Source of the DNA: Mycobacteroides salmoniphilum
GTDB lineage: Bacteria; Actinomycetota; Actinomycetes; Mycobacteriales; Mycobacteriaceae
DNA: 64,000 nucleotides
NCBI RefSeq assembly: GCF_004924335.1
Contig: NZ_CP024633.1
Coordinates: 1,426,001 to 1,490,000 of the forward strand
Direction of reading: 5' to 3'
The notes beneath the pieces are model-generated. The model saw only the letters and a program-made list of their open reading frames with translations, was not told where the DNA came from and did not search any database. This document shows positions 19,627 through 28,465 of the stretch, one piece after another (within the stretch, counting starts at the first letter, position 1; each line of letters opens with the position of its first letter). The position numbers and the translations under genes are program-made.

Positions 19627-20295
19627 ATGGTGCAACACAAGAAGGGCCGCGGGCACCGGCATAACAGTGCCAGCGCTGGGCCGACCCAGAACGGGTCGGC
19701 CCGAATACTGCACAGTGTCTCAGGGACAAGGGTCCCTGGGGCCATTCCCCCACAGCACTCCAACGACGCCGGTTCCCTCTGGGGCCGGCGTCGCGTGTTA
19801 TTGCTGAACTCCACATATGAGCCGCTCACAGCGCTGCCGATGCGTCGCGCCGTGATCATGCTGCTGTGCGGTAAGGCCGATGTGGTGCACGACGACCCGG
19901 GTGCTCCCATCATTCATTCCGCCACGACGTCGGTGGCGGTCCCATCGGTGATCAGGCTCAGGGCCTTCGTGCGGGTGCCATACCGGGCACGGGTCCCGAT
20001 GACGCGCGCCGCGCTGATGCATCGAGACCGGTTCCGCTGTGCGTACTGCGGTGGACGCGCCGACACCATTGACCATGTCATCCCGCGCAGCAAGGGCGGC
20101 ACGCACTCCTGGGAGAACTGCGTGGCCTGCTGTTCCTCGTGTAATCACCGCAAGGCGGACCGGATGCTGGCGGAGCTGGGCTGGTCGCTTCACACCACAC
20201 CGATGCCGCCCAAGGGGCAACACTGGCGCCTGCTGTCGTCGGTCAAGGAACTCGACCCGGCATGGGTGCGATATCTAGGGGAGGGCGCGGCGTGA
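19627..20295 (+). CDS. HNH endonuclease family protein (Rv2469c-like)
   Basis: This 222-aa protein has a C-terminal HNH nuclease domain with a zinc ribbon: CAYCGG, then TIDHVIPRSKGGTHSWENCV, then CCSSCNHRKADR. The ATG at 19627 gives the length I expect for Rv2469c; an in-frame GTG at 19591 lies four bases after a TAAATT -10-like hexamer. The N-terminal 45 residues are basic and Gly/His/Ser-rich, without a recognised fold. The gene is conserved at this place in mycobacteria, so it is a resident gene, not part of a mobile element. Its cellular substrate is not known. Confidence 0.87.
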   Translation: MVQHKKGRGHRHNSASAGPTQNGSARILHSVSGTRVPGAIPPQHSNDAGSLWGRRRVLLLNSTYEPLTALPMRRAVIMLLCGKADVVHDDPGAPIIHSATTSVAVPSVIRLRAFVRVPYRARVPMTRAALMHRDRFRCAYCGGRADTIDHVIPRSKGGTHSWENCVACCSSCNHRKADRMLAELGWSLHTTPMPPKGQHWRLLSSVKELDPAWVRYLGEGAA

Positions 20296-20326
20296 GTTCC
20301 CGGCGCGGTCGGCTACGGTTTGCATC

Positions 20327-20593
20327 GTGAGCTTTCTCAACAGCCCCACATACATCGGGATGCCGGTCTGGGTAGCCCTGATCACGCCGGTCTTCTTCGT
20401 ACTCGTCGGATTGTGGACGATGCGTAAGAAGGGTCCGCACCCCGCGACCTTCAACATGAATGACGGCTGGACGCACGCGCCGATCCTGTGGGCCGCCGTC
20501 GACGAAAACGTTGGCGATGCCCATGGGCATGGCCACGGTCATGGGCATGCCGGCACCGAGGCGATTGGAGGGTCCGCACGTGGCAAGTGGTGA
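20327..20593 (+). CDS. ctaJ: Small membrane protein with His-rich tail, probable aa3 oxidase subunit (Rv2468A/CtaJ-like)
   Basis: This 88-aa protein has one clear transmembrane helix (about 12-33, [20 protein letters not shown]) followed by [11 protein letters not shown]. Its C-terminal tail contains an alternating His-Gly run ([12 protein letters not shown], about 66-76), a likely metal-binding segment. The position between the HNH gene and the DUF5130 gene matches Rv2468A. From memory, mycobacterial homologues of this pair are accessory subunits of the bcc-aa3 respiratory supercomplex; I cannot verify that here. The GTG lies 7 nt after TACGGT (20314-20319), suggesting a leaderless message. 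It overlaps the next gene by 14 bp. Confidence 0.65.
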   Translation: MSFLNSPTYIGMPVWVALITPVFFVLVGLWTMRKKGPHPATFNMNDGWTHAPILWAAVDENVGDAHGHGHGHGHAGTEAIGGSARGKW

Positions 20594-21047
20594 AGTGACC
20601 AAGACCGCTCCTGCCGATCTTCCTCGCGGCTGGGCCGAGACCATCAGCGGACGCATCTCGGGTGTTACCGAGCCCGGCGCCCTGTCGGTTGAATACCCGT
20701 TCCCCAACTACGAGCTGGCGACCCTCGACGACGCCCTGACCTACGGGTCTCGTCAGTCGAAGGCCCGGTTCTCGGTGTACATCGGCGATCTGGGATCCGA
20801 TACCGCTACCGGAGCGCGGGACGTGTTCCTCAAGGTGCCGACGCCGGATGAGGCTGTGCTGATCGCTGTGTCGCCCAACCAGCATGTTGTTGAGGTCGTC
20901 TACGGCGAGGGGCTCAAGGGGCGCGGCGTCGAGTCGGCCGCCGACCTCGGTGTCGCTGCCGCCGTGGCGTCGTTCAAAGAGGGCAACCTGCTCGACGGGA
21001 TCATCAGTGCGGTGCGCGTAATAAGCGCCGCCATCGCGCGCCCCTGA
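20580..21047 (+). CDS. DUF5130 protein, probable aa3 oxidase accessory subunit (Rv2468c/CtaI-like)
   Basis: This 155-aa protein starts at a GTG preceded by GGAGGG with a 7-nt gap, inside the end of the previous gene. It contains a TPM-like region ([20 protein letters not shown], then [20 protein letters not shown]) and a hydrophobic C-terminus ([19 protein letters not shown]). It is the Rv2468c counterpart. From memory, this family copurifies with the mycobacterial cytochrome supercomplex, so with the His-rich protein it would form a two-gene oxidase unit. The assignment to the complex is recalled, not shown by sequence. Confidence 0.65.
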   Translation: MASGEVTKTAPADLPRGWAETISGRISGVTEPGALSVEYPFPNYELATLDDALTYGSRQSKARFSVYIGDLGSDTATGARDVFLKVPTPDEAVLIAVSPNQHVVEVVYGEGLKGRGVESAADLGVAAAVASFKEGNLLDGIISAVRVISAAIARP

Positions 21048-21090
21048 TCGTTCGTTCTCCTCGCGCGGTTCTCCGCGTATTGCCTTGTGT

Positions 21091-21149
21091 CGAGTGCATA
21101 CCTGGTGCAGGTCAACTGGGCTGAATCTCATGCACCTGGTATGCGTTCG
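21091..21149. repeat. Palindromic unit flanking DUF559 gene, left copy
   Basis: The arm cgagtgcatacctggtgca (21091-21109) is answered by tgcacctggtatgcgttcg (21131-21149), an imperfect inverted repeat matching at 16 of 19 positions with a 21-nt loop. The same arm sequence recurs around the end of the downstream gene (22021-22077). The unit sits 35 bp before the chosen start of the DUF559 gene, between it and the CtaI-like gene. Confidence 0.75.
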
Positions 21150-21183
21150 GTGAGTTGTCAGACGTGTGTTGCATCCTTCCGTG

Positions 21184-22053
21184 ATGGGGAGCGGGGCTTT
21201 TCTCGGAAGTCAAGCGCTTCGTGCAGGTCTACTGACCCGGCACGCACTGATCACCAACTATGTGGCTTGGCATAAGGATGTCTACGTTCCGCGAGGCATC
21301 GTGATAACACCGACGATCCGTGCGGAGGCCGCCTGGCTTCGCTCGCGTCGTCGTGGTGTGCTCGCCGGGTTCTTGGCGGCAGCGCTGCTCGGTGCGCAAT
21401 GGATCGATCCCTCTCGGCCAGCGGAGATTGTTGACGACCACAACCGACGCCGTGAACCGGGTGTAGTCACGCTTCGATCCGTTCTTCCCGCCGACGAGGT
21501 GTGCATTGTTCGCGGTATGTGCGTCACGACTCCAGCTCGCACTGCACTCGATCTGGCGGGTCGGTACCCGGACGCTTATGTGGTGCCCGCTGTCGATGCG
21601 TTGTGCCGGGCAACCGGGCTTACGACCGCTGAGGTACTAAGCCTCGCAGAGCGCTACAGGGGTCGGCGCGGAATACGCAAGGCAAGGGCGGCGCTCGATT
21701 TGGTGGATCCCGGTGCGCAGTCGCCGAAGGAGACCTGGCTCCGATTGCTACTGATTCGGGCTGGACTGCCACGCCCTACCACGCAGATCCTGGTGCACAA
21801 CGGCGATTTCGTTCCACTCGCATACGTCGACATGGGCTGGGAGGACGTCATGGTCGGCGTCGAATACGACGGAGATCACCACCGCAGTAACCGCCGACAG
21901 TACGTGAAGGACATCCAGCGGCCGGAGATGCTCGAAGGTCTGGGCTGGCTGATTGTCAGAGTGGTCGCCGAGGACCACCCCGACGACATCATTCGACGAG
22001 TGCGGGAAGCCCTCGCTCGCCGAGTGCATACCGTGCGCAGACGAATCGCGTGA
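21184..22053 (+). CDS. AbiEi-like / DUF559 (Vsr-type fold) nuclease-domain protein
   Basis: This protein is 289 aa from the ATG at 21184; TTG at 21166 would add six residues and no start has a clear ribosome-binding site. The N-terminal two thirds resembles the winged-helix AbiEi-type region common in actinobacteria. The C-terminal 100 residues carry a DUF559/Vsr-like nuclease core: Glu in SPKETWLRLLL, Asp in YVDMGWED and the acidic pair in VGVEYDGDHH, followed by KDIQRPEMLEGLGWLIVRV. The gene interrupts the Rv2468c-pepN neighbourhood and is enclosed by two palindromic units, the second overlapping its stop codon. It has no partner toxin gene. Function unknown; a mobile or selfish nuclease is one possibility. 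Confidence 0.75.
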   Translation: MGSGAFLGSQALRAGLLTRHALITNYVAWHKDVYVPRGIVITPTIRAEAAWLRSRRRGVLAGFLAAALLGAQWIDPSRPAEIVDDHNRRREPGVVTLRSVLPADEVCIVRGMCVTTPARTALDLAGRYPDAYVVPAVDALCRATGLTTAEVLSLAERYRGRRGIRKARAALDLVDPGAQSPKETWLRLLLIRAGLPRPTTQILVHNGDFVPLAYVDMGWEDVMVGVEYDGDHHRSNRRQYVKDIQRPEMLEGLGWLIVRVVAEDHPDDIIRRVREALARRVHTVRRRIA

Positions 22054-22077
22054 AGGCCTGCGCCTGGTATGCACTCG
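22021..22077. repeat. Palindromic unit flanking DUF559 gene, right copy
   Basis: The arm cgagtgcataccgtgcgcag (22021-22040) pairs with ctgcgcctggtatgcactcg (22058-22077) at 18 of 20 positions around a 17-nt loop. The left arm encodes the end of the DUF559 protein and its stop codon lies in the loop. The right arm is an 18/20 inverted match to the left unit's arm at 21091, so the whole locus is bracketed by inverted copies. Confidence 0.78.
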
Positions 22078-22123
22078 ACGCGAAGGGTGGCCGCGAGCGA
22101 AGGATTAACGCGAGGGGGAGGCG

Positions 22124-24685
22124 CTATTGGGCGTCGAACTCGCGGGCCTTCAATGACCTGACGATCCCGGCGCGTCCCTCGGAAACCAGACGGCGCAGCG
22201 CCGACGGGATCTCCTTGGTCAAGAAGCCGTCCGCCGACTCGACGGCGCGCTGCGAGATGTCCCATGAGGGGTACAGGCCGATCACCACGGTCTGGGCCAC
22301 TTCGCTGGAACGCCGCGCCCACACATTTTCGATGACATCGAAGTAGCGACCCGCGAACGGCGCCAGCAGCTCGGCCTGCCCGGGCTGCACGATTCCCGCG
22401 ATTACCGAACGCGCGGTGATGTTCGGCAGCGCGTCATCCTCGATGACCTGCTTCCACGCGGCTTCTTTCACCTCGGAGACCGGACGGGCCGCCCGAGCCT
22501 GGGCTGCCTGACGCTTACCCGCCGCGGTCGGGTCGCGCTCCAGCTCCGCATCGATGAACACCGAAGCGTCCGGCTCCAGAGCCCCAGAGGCCGCCAGCGC
22601 GTTCACGATTCGCCACCGCAGGTCGGTGTCCACCGTCAGGCCCGGCAGGTCCAGCGACGCCGGATCGGAGTCCAGCAGCGCCTGTAACACCACGGTATGT
22701 CCTGCCGACAACACCGAGGTGGTGAAGGCGTTCACGAAAGCCAGCTGATGATCTGAGCCCGGTCCGGCAGCACGCGCCAGCTCCAGCAGCCGGTCGGCGA
22801 AGGCCGGCCAGCCGTGCTCGCGCGTCCATCCGGGTTCCACGTATGAGCTCAGCGCCGTCTGTGCCTGTAGCAGCAGGCGTTGCGCCACACCGACTTCGGA
22901 CTCGGCGTGCACGCCGGAGGACACCAGTGCCACGAAATCGCGCGCTCGCAGCTCCGCCTCGCGCGTCATCTCCCAGGCCGCCGACCACGCCAGCGTGCGC
23001 GGCAACGGGTCGGCGATATCGGCCACCCGTGACAGCACGGTTTCCAGTGACTCGTCATCGAGCCGCAGAGAGCAGTACGTGAGGTCGTCGTCGTTGACCA
23101 GGATCAGCTTGCCGCGGGAGACGCCCTGCAATGAAGGAACATCTGTCGACGGCCCTTCAACGTCCAACTCTTCGCGGTGTACGCGGACCAGCTTGCCGTC
23201 TACGTCGTCATAGATCCCGACGGCGAGGCGGTGCACTCGCGTCTCCCCGGCACCCGGGGCCGCGCCGGACTGCTTGACGGCGAAACGTGTGAATTTCCCG
23301 TCGCTGTCCACCTCGAAGTCAGGTGACAACGTATTGAGCCCGGTGGTCTTGAGCCACTGTGTGCCCCAGTCCGACAGGTCGCGTCCCGAGGCCTCCTCCA
23401 GGGCGCCCAGCAGATCGTCGAACGTCGCGTTGCCGAACGCGTGCGCCGTGAAGTACGCGCGCAGGCCCGACAGGAAGTTCTCCAAACCGACATACGCCAC
23501 AAGCTGTTTGAGCACGCTGGCGCCCTTGGCGTAGGTGATGCCGTCAAAGTTCACCTCGACCGCCGCCAGGTCCGGGATATCTGCGGCGACCGGGTGGGTC
23601 GACGGCAGCTGGTCCTGGCGATACGCCCATGACTTCTCGACATTGGCGAAGGTGGTCCACGCCTCGGTGTACTCGGTGGCCTCCGCCTGGCAGAGCACCG
23701 AGGCGAACGTCGCAAAGGACTCGTTGAGCCACAAGTCATCCCACCAGCGCATGGTGACCAGGTCGCCGAACCACATGTGCGCCATCTCGTGCAGCACGGT
23801 CTCGGCGCGGCGCTCGTAGGAGTACTTGGTGACCTTGCTCCGAAAGACGTAATCCTCCAGGAACGTCACCGCTCCGGCGTTCTCCATGGCACCCGCGTTG
23901 AATTCGGGGACGAACAGCTGATCATATTTTCCGAAGGCGTACGGCGTACCAAAGTTCTTGTGGTAGAAGCCGAATCCCTGTTTTGTCTCGGTGAACAGCC
24001 GATCGGCATCCATGAACTCCGACAGCGAGGCGCGGCAGTAGATGCCCAGATCGATGGTGCCGTGGTCATCGGAGTACACGTCGTTCCACCGCGCGTAGGG
24101 TCCGGCGATCAGTGCCACCAGGTAGGTGCTCATCTTCGGGGTGGTCGCGAAGGTGTGCACACCGTCGGCCACCGACAGCGGTGCTCCGTTGGAGATCACC
24201 TGCCAATGGGCCGGGGCGGTCACCGTGACGTCGAAGGCGGCCTTGAGGTCGGGCTGGTCGAAGCTGGCGAACATCCGCTTGGCATCGGCGGTCTCGAACT
24301 GGGAGTAGAGGTACACCTCGTCATCGACCGGATCCACGAAGCGGTGCAAACCCTCACCGGTGTGCGAGTACTCGAAATCGGCCTCCACCACCACGGTGTT
24401 GGTGGCAGCCAGCTCCGGCAGCGTGACGCCGTTCTCCTCGTCGTACCCGCTGACGTCGATCTGGACGCCGTTGAGCTCGACGCGCCGCACCGTGCGGGCG
24501 GCGATATCGATGACCGTCGTGGCCCCCGGCTGCGCCGTGAAGGTGACGGTGGTCGAGGAGTGGAAGGTTTCTTCGCTGGGACCGCCTTGACCATCGGTGA
24601 GGTCGAGGGTGATCGCGTAGTGCTGGACGTCGATCGCTGCGGCTCGGGCCGCGGCCTGGTCACGGGTGAGGTTGGGAAGTGCCAC
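22124..24685 (-). CDS. pepN: Aminopeptidase N (M1 family zinc metallopeptidase)
   Basis: This 853-aa enzyme has all M1 hallmarks: the exopeptidase motif GAMENAGAV, the zinc site HEMAHMWFGDLVTMRWWDDL with the distal Glu in LWLNESFA, and an ERAP1-like C-terminal helical domain. It removes N-terminal residues from peptides in the cytoplasm, downstream of Clp and proteasome degradation. Length matches Rv2467. The GTG start at 24685 lies 6 nt after TACGTT (24692-24697 on this strand), suggesting a leaderless transcript. It is convergent with the DUF559 gene across the right palindrome. Confidence 0.95.
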   Translation of the reverse strand: MALPNLTRDQAAARAAAIDVQHYAITLDLTDGQGGPSEETFHSSTTVTFTAQPGATTVIDIAARTVRRVELNGVQIDVSGYDEENGVTLPELAATNTVVVEADFEYSHTGEGLHRFVDPVDDEVYLYSQFETADAKRMFASFDQPDLKAAFDVTVTAPAHWQVISNGAPLSVADGVHTFATTPKMSTYLVALIAGPYARWNDVYSDDHGTIDLGIYCRASLSEFMDADRLFTETKQGFGFYHKNFGTPYAFGKYDQLFVPEFNAGAMENAGAVTFLEDYVFRSKVTKYSYERRAETVLHEMAHMWFGDLVTMRWWDDLWLNESFATFASVLCQAEATEYTEAWTTFANVEKSWAYRQDQLPSTHPVAADIPDLAAVEVNFDGITYAKGASVLKQLVAYVGLENFLSGLRAYFTAHAFGNATFDDLLGALEEASGRDLSDWGTQWLKTTGLNTLSPDFEVDSDGKFTRFAVKQSGAAPGAGETRVHRLAVGIYDDVDGKLVRVHREELDVEGPSTDVPSLQGVSRGKLILVNDDDLTYCSLRLDDESLETVLSRVADIADPLPRTLAWSAAWEMTREAELRARDFVALVSSGVHAESEVGVAQRLLLQAQTALSSYVEPGWTREHGWPAFADRLLELARAAGPGSDHQLAFVNAFTTSVLSAGHTVVLQALLDSDPASLDLPGLTVDTDLRWRIVNALAASGALEPDASVFIDAELERDPTAAGKRQAAQARAARPVSEVKEAAWKQVIEDDALPNITARSVIAGIVQPGQAELLAPFAGRYFDVIENVWARRSSEVAQTVVIGLYPSWDISQRAVESADGFLTKEIPSALRRLVSEGRAGIVRSLKAREFDAQ

Positions 24686-24802
24686 GTACCCAACGTAGCC
24701 GGTAGACGGTCATTCGTGCGTGATGGGAACACGGGGGTGGGATCGTGAGTTGGGTTAGACGTCCCCCTTTAGGCCGGCCACATCACATTCGAAAGGCGCG
24801 TT

Positions 24803-25420
24803 ATGTCTGCAGACAAGAAGGACCTCGCCGAGTTCTGGTTCGACCCGCTGTGTCCGTGGTGCTGGATCACCTCGTGGTGGATTCTGGAGGTCCAGAAGGT
24901 TCGCGATATCGACGTGAAGTTCCGGGTGATGAGCCTGGCCGTCCTCAACGAGGGACGCGAGGACCTGCCGGAGCGCTACCAGGAACTCATGAAGACGGCC
25001 TGGGGACCGGTGCGGGTGGCCATCGCCGCCGAGCAGGCCAAGGGTCCGGAGATCCTGGAGCCGCTGTACACCGCGCTGGGTACCCGGATCCACAACCAGG
25101 ACAACAAGGATCTTCCGGCGGTCATCGCCGAGTCGCTGGCCGAGGTGGGCCTGCCGGCCGAGCTGGCCGACGCCGCCGAGTCCACCGACTACGACGAGGC
25201 ACTGCGCGTCAGCCACCACGCCGGGATGGACAAGGTGGGCCCGGATGTCGGCACCCCGACGATCCACGTCAACGGTGTGGCGTTCTTCGGCCCGGTGATC
25301 TCCAAGATCCCGCGCGGTGAAGAGGCAGGGAAGCTGTGGGATGCGTCGGTGATCTTTGCCTCGTACCCGTACTTCTTCGAGCTCAAGCGCACGCGCACCG
25401 AGCCGCCGACGTTCGACTAG
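24803..25420 (+). CDS. DsbA-family mycothiol-dependent oxidoreductase (Rv2466c-like)
   Basis: This 205-aa thioredoxin-fold protein has the active-site pair C17-P-W-C20 in FDPLCPWCW and the cis-Pro loop GTPTIHVNG. It lacks a signal peptide, so it is cytoplasmic. It matches Rv2466c, a mycothiol-dependent reductase induced by oxidative stress, which also activates some thienopyrimidine prodrugs. Its stop codon overlaps that of the M48 peptidase gene on the other strand, so the two genes are strictly tail-to-tail. Confidence 0.9.
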   Translation: MSADKKDLAEFWFDPLCPWCWITSWWILEVQKVRDIDVKFRVMSLAVLNEGREDLPERYQELMKTAWGPVRVAIAAEQAKGPEILEPLYTALGTRIHNQDNKDLPAVIAESLAEVGLPAELADAAESTDYDEALRVSHHAGMDKVGPDVGTPTIHVNGVAFFGPVISKIPRGEEAGKLWDASVIFASYPYFFELKRTRTEPPTFD

Positions 25421-26373
25421 TAACGCGGCGGCGGATTACCGAACGTGTACGCCTGATGAGGCGGCAGGTAGCCGTGCGGAATCGGCGGCGGTGCGGGCGG
25501 TAGGAGCGGCGGCACCGGAGGGATGGGAGTCGGCGGCAGCAGCTTGGGCCGGAAGAACAACGACCCGGCCTGCTGCCGATTCCGCAACGCGGCTGCGCGC
25601 CAGGTGTGCACGGGGTGGCTGGACAGCATGTTGACGAGCCAGACGAAGAAGCCCGTTTCCAGGGTGGCGCGGTTGGCCAGGGTGTCGAACTCGACCCGCT
25701 TGAGCAGATACTTGCCGGCCGCCATGACGCCGATGGCCCCCTGAATTCCGGTGGGGCGCATGGCATATCCGTGGTTGTCGGCCGTGTATTCCATGGAGCG
25801 CGACAGCGAGGTGCCCAGGAACGGGACGAAATTCATCGCGGTCTGGGCGAACTGCCGCCAATAGGACGCGTGCCCGGCGGCGATGTGACCGACCTCGTGA
25901 CCGATGATGAAGGCCAGTGCCTCCGGATCGCGCGCCTCGCCGCCGATCTCGAACAAGTCGCTGTAGACGACGACGAACCGGCGGAAGCCGTGGCCGCTCG
26001 CGAAGGCGTTGATCTGGCCGTTGCCCAGCACGACGTAGGCGTCGGGCAGCTCCTGCAGGCCGAAGCGCTGTGCTGCCTCGACGACCATCGCGTAGCCCTC
26101 GGGGAACTGAGTGGGCGACATCTTGACGCCGTTCACCCGCTGCTGCCCGTAGAGGATGCCTCGACCGAGGAACAAGGTCAGCGGAGTGGCGGCCAGCGCG
26201 ACGATGATGATGTTCAGCTGGACGTGCTCGGGGTCGGCGAGATATCCGATGATGCCGAAAATCGCGCCGATGTAGAGCAGCACTGTGAACAGGATCACGA
26301 CGACGAGCAACCCGATCTCCCAGGGATGTCGACGTGGGGGATAGGTGTACTGGGGCAGTCCGACCGGGTACAT
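25417..26373 (-). CDS. M48-family zinc metallopeptidase, membrane-anchored
   Basis: This 318-aa protein has two predicted transmembrane helices near the N-terminus (about 19-45 and 52-72) and a zinc site [10 protein letters not shown] at 159-168, with a downstream Glu in [10 protein letters not shown] as third ligand. A Pro-rich C-terminal tail of about 50 residues follows ([18 protein letters not shown] region). It resembles HtpX-type membrane proteases. The frame stays open upstream for a further 399 codons, but those run antisense to rpiB and nei2 and are not credible. The ATG at 26373 precedes the first helix. Confidence 0.85.
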   Translation of the reverse strand: MYPVGLPQYTYPPRRHPWEIGLLVVVILFTVLLYIGAIFGIIGYLADPEHVQLNIIIVALAATPLTLFLGRGILYGQQRVNGVKMSPTQFPEGYAMVVEAAQRFGLQELPDAYVVLGNGQINAFASGHGFRRFVVVYSDLFEIGGEARDPEALAFIIGHEVGHIAAGHASYWRQFAQTAMNFVPFLGTSLSRSMEYTADNHGYAMRPTGIQGAIGVMAAGKYLLKRVEFDTLANRATLETGFFVWLVNMLSSHPVHTWRAAALRNRQQAGSLFFRPKLLPPTPIPPVPPLLPPAPPPIPHGYLPPHQAYTFGNPPPRY

Positions 26374-26433
26374 GCGCGCCACGGTAACCGACCACGGGGC
26401 AACCTGGCACAACACGACTGTCACAATTGGGGC

Positions 26434-26913
26434 ATGCGCGTCTATGTGGGAGCCGATCACGCCGGATACGAGTTGAAGCAGAAGATCATCGAGCACCTTC
26501 GTGGTCGCGGCCACGAGCCGGTGGATTGCGGTGCCTTTGAGCTGGACCCGCAGGACGACTACCCGGCGTTCTGCATCGACGCGGCGCGCCGCACCGTCGC
26601 CGATCCGGGCAGCCTCGGCATCGTGCTGGGCGGTTCGGGTAACGGTGAGCAGATCGCTGCCAACAAGGTCCCGGGTGCCCGCTGTGCTCTGGCGTGGAGC
26701 CTGGAGACCGCGGTACTGGCCCGCGAGCACAACAACGCACAGCTGATCGGCATCGGTGGACGCATGCACACCGTGCCCGAGGCGCTCGCCATCGTGGACG
26801 CGTTCCTGGCGGCCACCTGGTCGGAGGAGCCGCGGCACCAGCGCCGCATCGACATCCTGGCAGAGTACGAGACCACCCACGTTGCGCCGCCGGTACCGGG
26901 CGCCGACGCGTAA
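26434..26913 (+). CDS. rpiB: Ribose-5-phosphate isomerase B
   Basis: This 159-aa protein interconverts ribose-5-phosphate and ribulose-5-phosphate in the pentose phosphate pathway. The substrate-binding GADHAGYELK (residues 6-15) and GGSGNGEQIAANK (66-78) are present. Glu72 occupies the catalytic-base site where E. coli RpiB has Cys, as known for the mycobacterial enzyme. The ATG at 26434 directly precedes the conserved RVYVGADHAG. It is divergent from the M48 gene (60 bp) and 6 bp ahead of nei2, likely cotranscribed. Counterpart Rv2465c. Confidence 0.93.
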   Translation: MRVYVGADHAGYELKQKIIEHLRGRGHEPVDCGAFELDPQDDYPAFCIDAARRTVADPGSLGIVLGGSGNGEQIAANKVPGARCALAWSLETAVLAREHNNAQLIGIGGRMHTVPEALAIVDAFLAATWSEEPRHQRRIDILAEYETTHVAPPVPGADA

Positions 26914-26919
26914 ACGTCT

Positions 26920-27717
26920 GTGCCGGAAGGGCATACCCTGCACCGGCTGGCCCGGTTGCACCAGCGCCGGTTTGCCGGATCGCCGGTGTCCGTCAGTAGT
27001 CCGCAGGGACGGTTCACCGAAGGCGCGGCCGCGGTCAACGGGCGCATCTTCGTGAAGGCGCATGCCTGGGGTAAGCACCTGTTCCACGATTACGGTCCCG
27101 CCGGCGTGGTGCATGTTCACCTGGGGTTGTACGGCACCTTCACCGAACTGCCGGTCCCGATGGGTGTGCCCGTCGGTCAGGTGCGGATGCGTATCGAAGG
27201 AGCGCAGTTCGGCACCGACCTGCGCGGCGCGACGGCGTGTGAGCTCATCGACGCCCCGCAGGTGGACGCGATCCTGGCTCGCCTGGGCCCTGATCCACTG
27301 CGCCCCCGATCCGACCCGGCGTCCGCATTCGAGCGGATCGCTAAGTCGCACAGGCCAATCGGAGCACTGCTGATGGACCAGAAGATCATCGCCGGCGTGG
27401 GCAATGTCTATCGCAGCGAGGTGCTGTTCCGTCAGCGGATCGATCCCTACCGGGAGGGCGCCCGGCTGGATCCGGACGAGCTCACCGCGCTGTGGGGTGA
27501 CCTGGTGGGCAGAATGCGCGTCGGACTGAGGGTCGGAAAGATCGTCACCGTCGATCCCGAATTCGACCACGGTGACCCGTCGTACGCTGCGGACCGCCCA
27601 CGCACCTACGTGTATCGCCGGGCGGGTGCGCCGTGTCGGGTGTGCGGCACGCCGATCCTCACTGCACAGATGGACGCACGAAATCTGTTCTGGTGTCCCT
27701 CATGTCAAATAGGCTGA
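26920..27717 (+). CDS. Fpg/Nei-family DNA glycosylase (Nei2, Rv2464c-like)
   Basis: This 265-aa base-excision repair enzyme begins, after Met removal, with Pro-Glu (PEGHTLHRLARLHQRRF), the nucleophile and acid pair of the family. It contains the helix-two-turn-helix region (MDQKIIAGVGNVYRSEVLFR) and ends with a C4 zinc finger (CRVCGTP ... FWCPSCQ). It removes oxidised pyrimidines and cuts the abasic site. The GTG start at 26920 is fixed by the need for Pro2. It lies 6 bp after rpiB. Confidence 0.9.
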   Translation: MPEGHTLHRLARLHQRRFAGSPVSVSSPQGRFTEGAAAVNGRIFVKAHAWGKHLFHDYGPAGVVHVHLGLYGTFTELPVPMGVPVGQVRMRIEGAQFGTDLRGATACELIDAPQVDAILARLGPDPLRPRSDPASAFERIAKSHRPIGALLMDQKIIAGVGNVYRSEVLFRQRIDPYREGARLDPDELTALWGDLVGRMRVGLRVGKIVTVDPEFDHGDPSYAADRPRTYVYRRAGAPCRVCGTPILTAQMDARNLFWCPSCQIG

Positions 27718-27796
27718 TGACAACCGCGGTGACGTGTGAGGTTGTTAAGCTTGTCTGAATGGGACGGTGAGTACCGATAACCCGAGAGGTGGGTTC

Positions 27797-28459
27797 ATGA
27801 CGCGACCTGGCGCGCCATTGGGAAAGCTCTTCGCGCGCGCTGTTCGTGGACTTGGTTCGCACCCGGAACCGGACGATATCGAAACCCGATTGCTGGATGC
27901 CGCCATCGAGGTTCTGGCAGAGCGGGGCACCCAGACCGCCACCATTGACGAAGTGGCGCGGCGGGCGAAAGTGGGCCGTGCCACGGTGTTTCGACGCTTT
28001 GCGAGTAAGGACCAGTTGTTCGAGAGGGCACTTGCCCAAGAAATGCGAAAATTCCTGGACGAGCTACAGGAGCGTGCGGGCGGTTTTGACGACATTGGCG
28101 AACGGGTCGCCGAGGGGTTCGCTGTCTGTATCGAGGTAGTGAATCATCCTCTGCTGCGCGGGGATTCGCTCGTGGCGAGGATGACCACGATAGAAGCAAT
28201 CACGCAGGGAGATCCGGCGCCGATCGAACTGGCGCGACACTATCTCACCTCTCAGATCGACCAGATGCGGGAGGAAGGGCGCATCCCGCCGGGCGATTCG
28301 CAACGGCAGGTCGACGTCTTGATCCACTTGGTGCTGGGCTATCTCGCCGCGCCCACGACAACCATCGACCTTGGCAACACCGAAGAGGTACGTGCGCTGG
28401 CGCGCGAGACTTTTGCGCCCATCTTGCTTACGCCCAATGTGCCGCTCAATGCACCGTAG
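27797..28459 (+). CDS. TetR-family transcriptional regulator
   Basis: This protein is 220 aa from the ATG at 27797, which follows GAGAGGTGGG; a GTG at 27767 would add ten residues. The HTH is at about residues 32-78 (LLDAAIEVLAERGTQTATID, EVARRAKVGRATVFRRFAS). A TAAGCT hexamer at 27746-27751 is a plausible -10. The gene is convergent with the DUF1542 gene, leaving 6 bp between stops. No adjacent target gene is apparent; M. tuberculosis has lipP near this place, absent here. Effector unknown. Confidence 0.85.
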   Translation: MTRPGAPLGKLFARAVRGLGSHPEPDDIETRLLDAAIEVLAERGTQTATIDEVARRAKVGRATVFRRFASKDQLFERALAQEMRKFLDELQERAGGFDDIGERVAEGFAVCIEVVNHPLLRGDSLVARMTTIEAITQGDPAPIELARHYLTSQIDQMREEGRIPPGDSQRQVDVLIHLVLGYLAAPTTTIDLGNTEEVRALARETFAPILLTPNVPLNAP

Positions 28460-28465
28460 GTGTCC

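Noticed and set aside
19627..20295. HNH endonuclease as part of a mobile intron or prophage
   Set aside because: It is the conserved Rv2469c-type gene in its usual place next to the oxidase-subunit genes, with no repeats or insertion borders.
26374..27570. A continuous minus-strand frame extending the M48 peptidase by 399 codons
   Set aside because: It runs antisense through rpiB and nei2, is rich in Arg/His/Gly without domains, and the peptidase has a good start at 26373.
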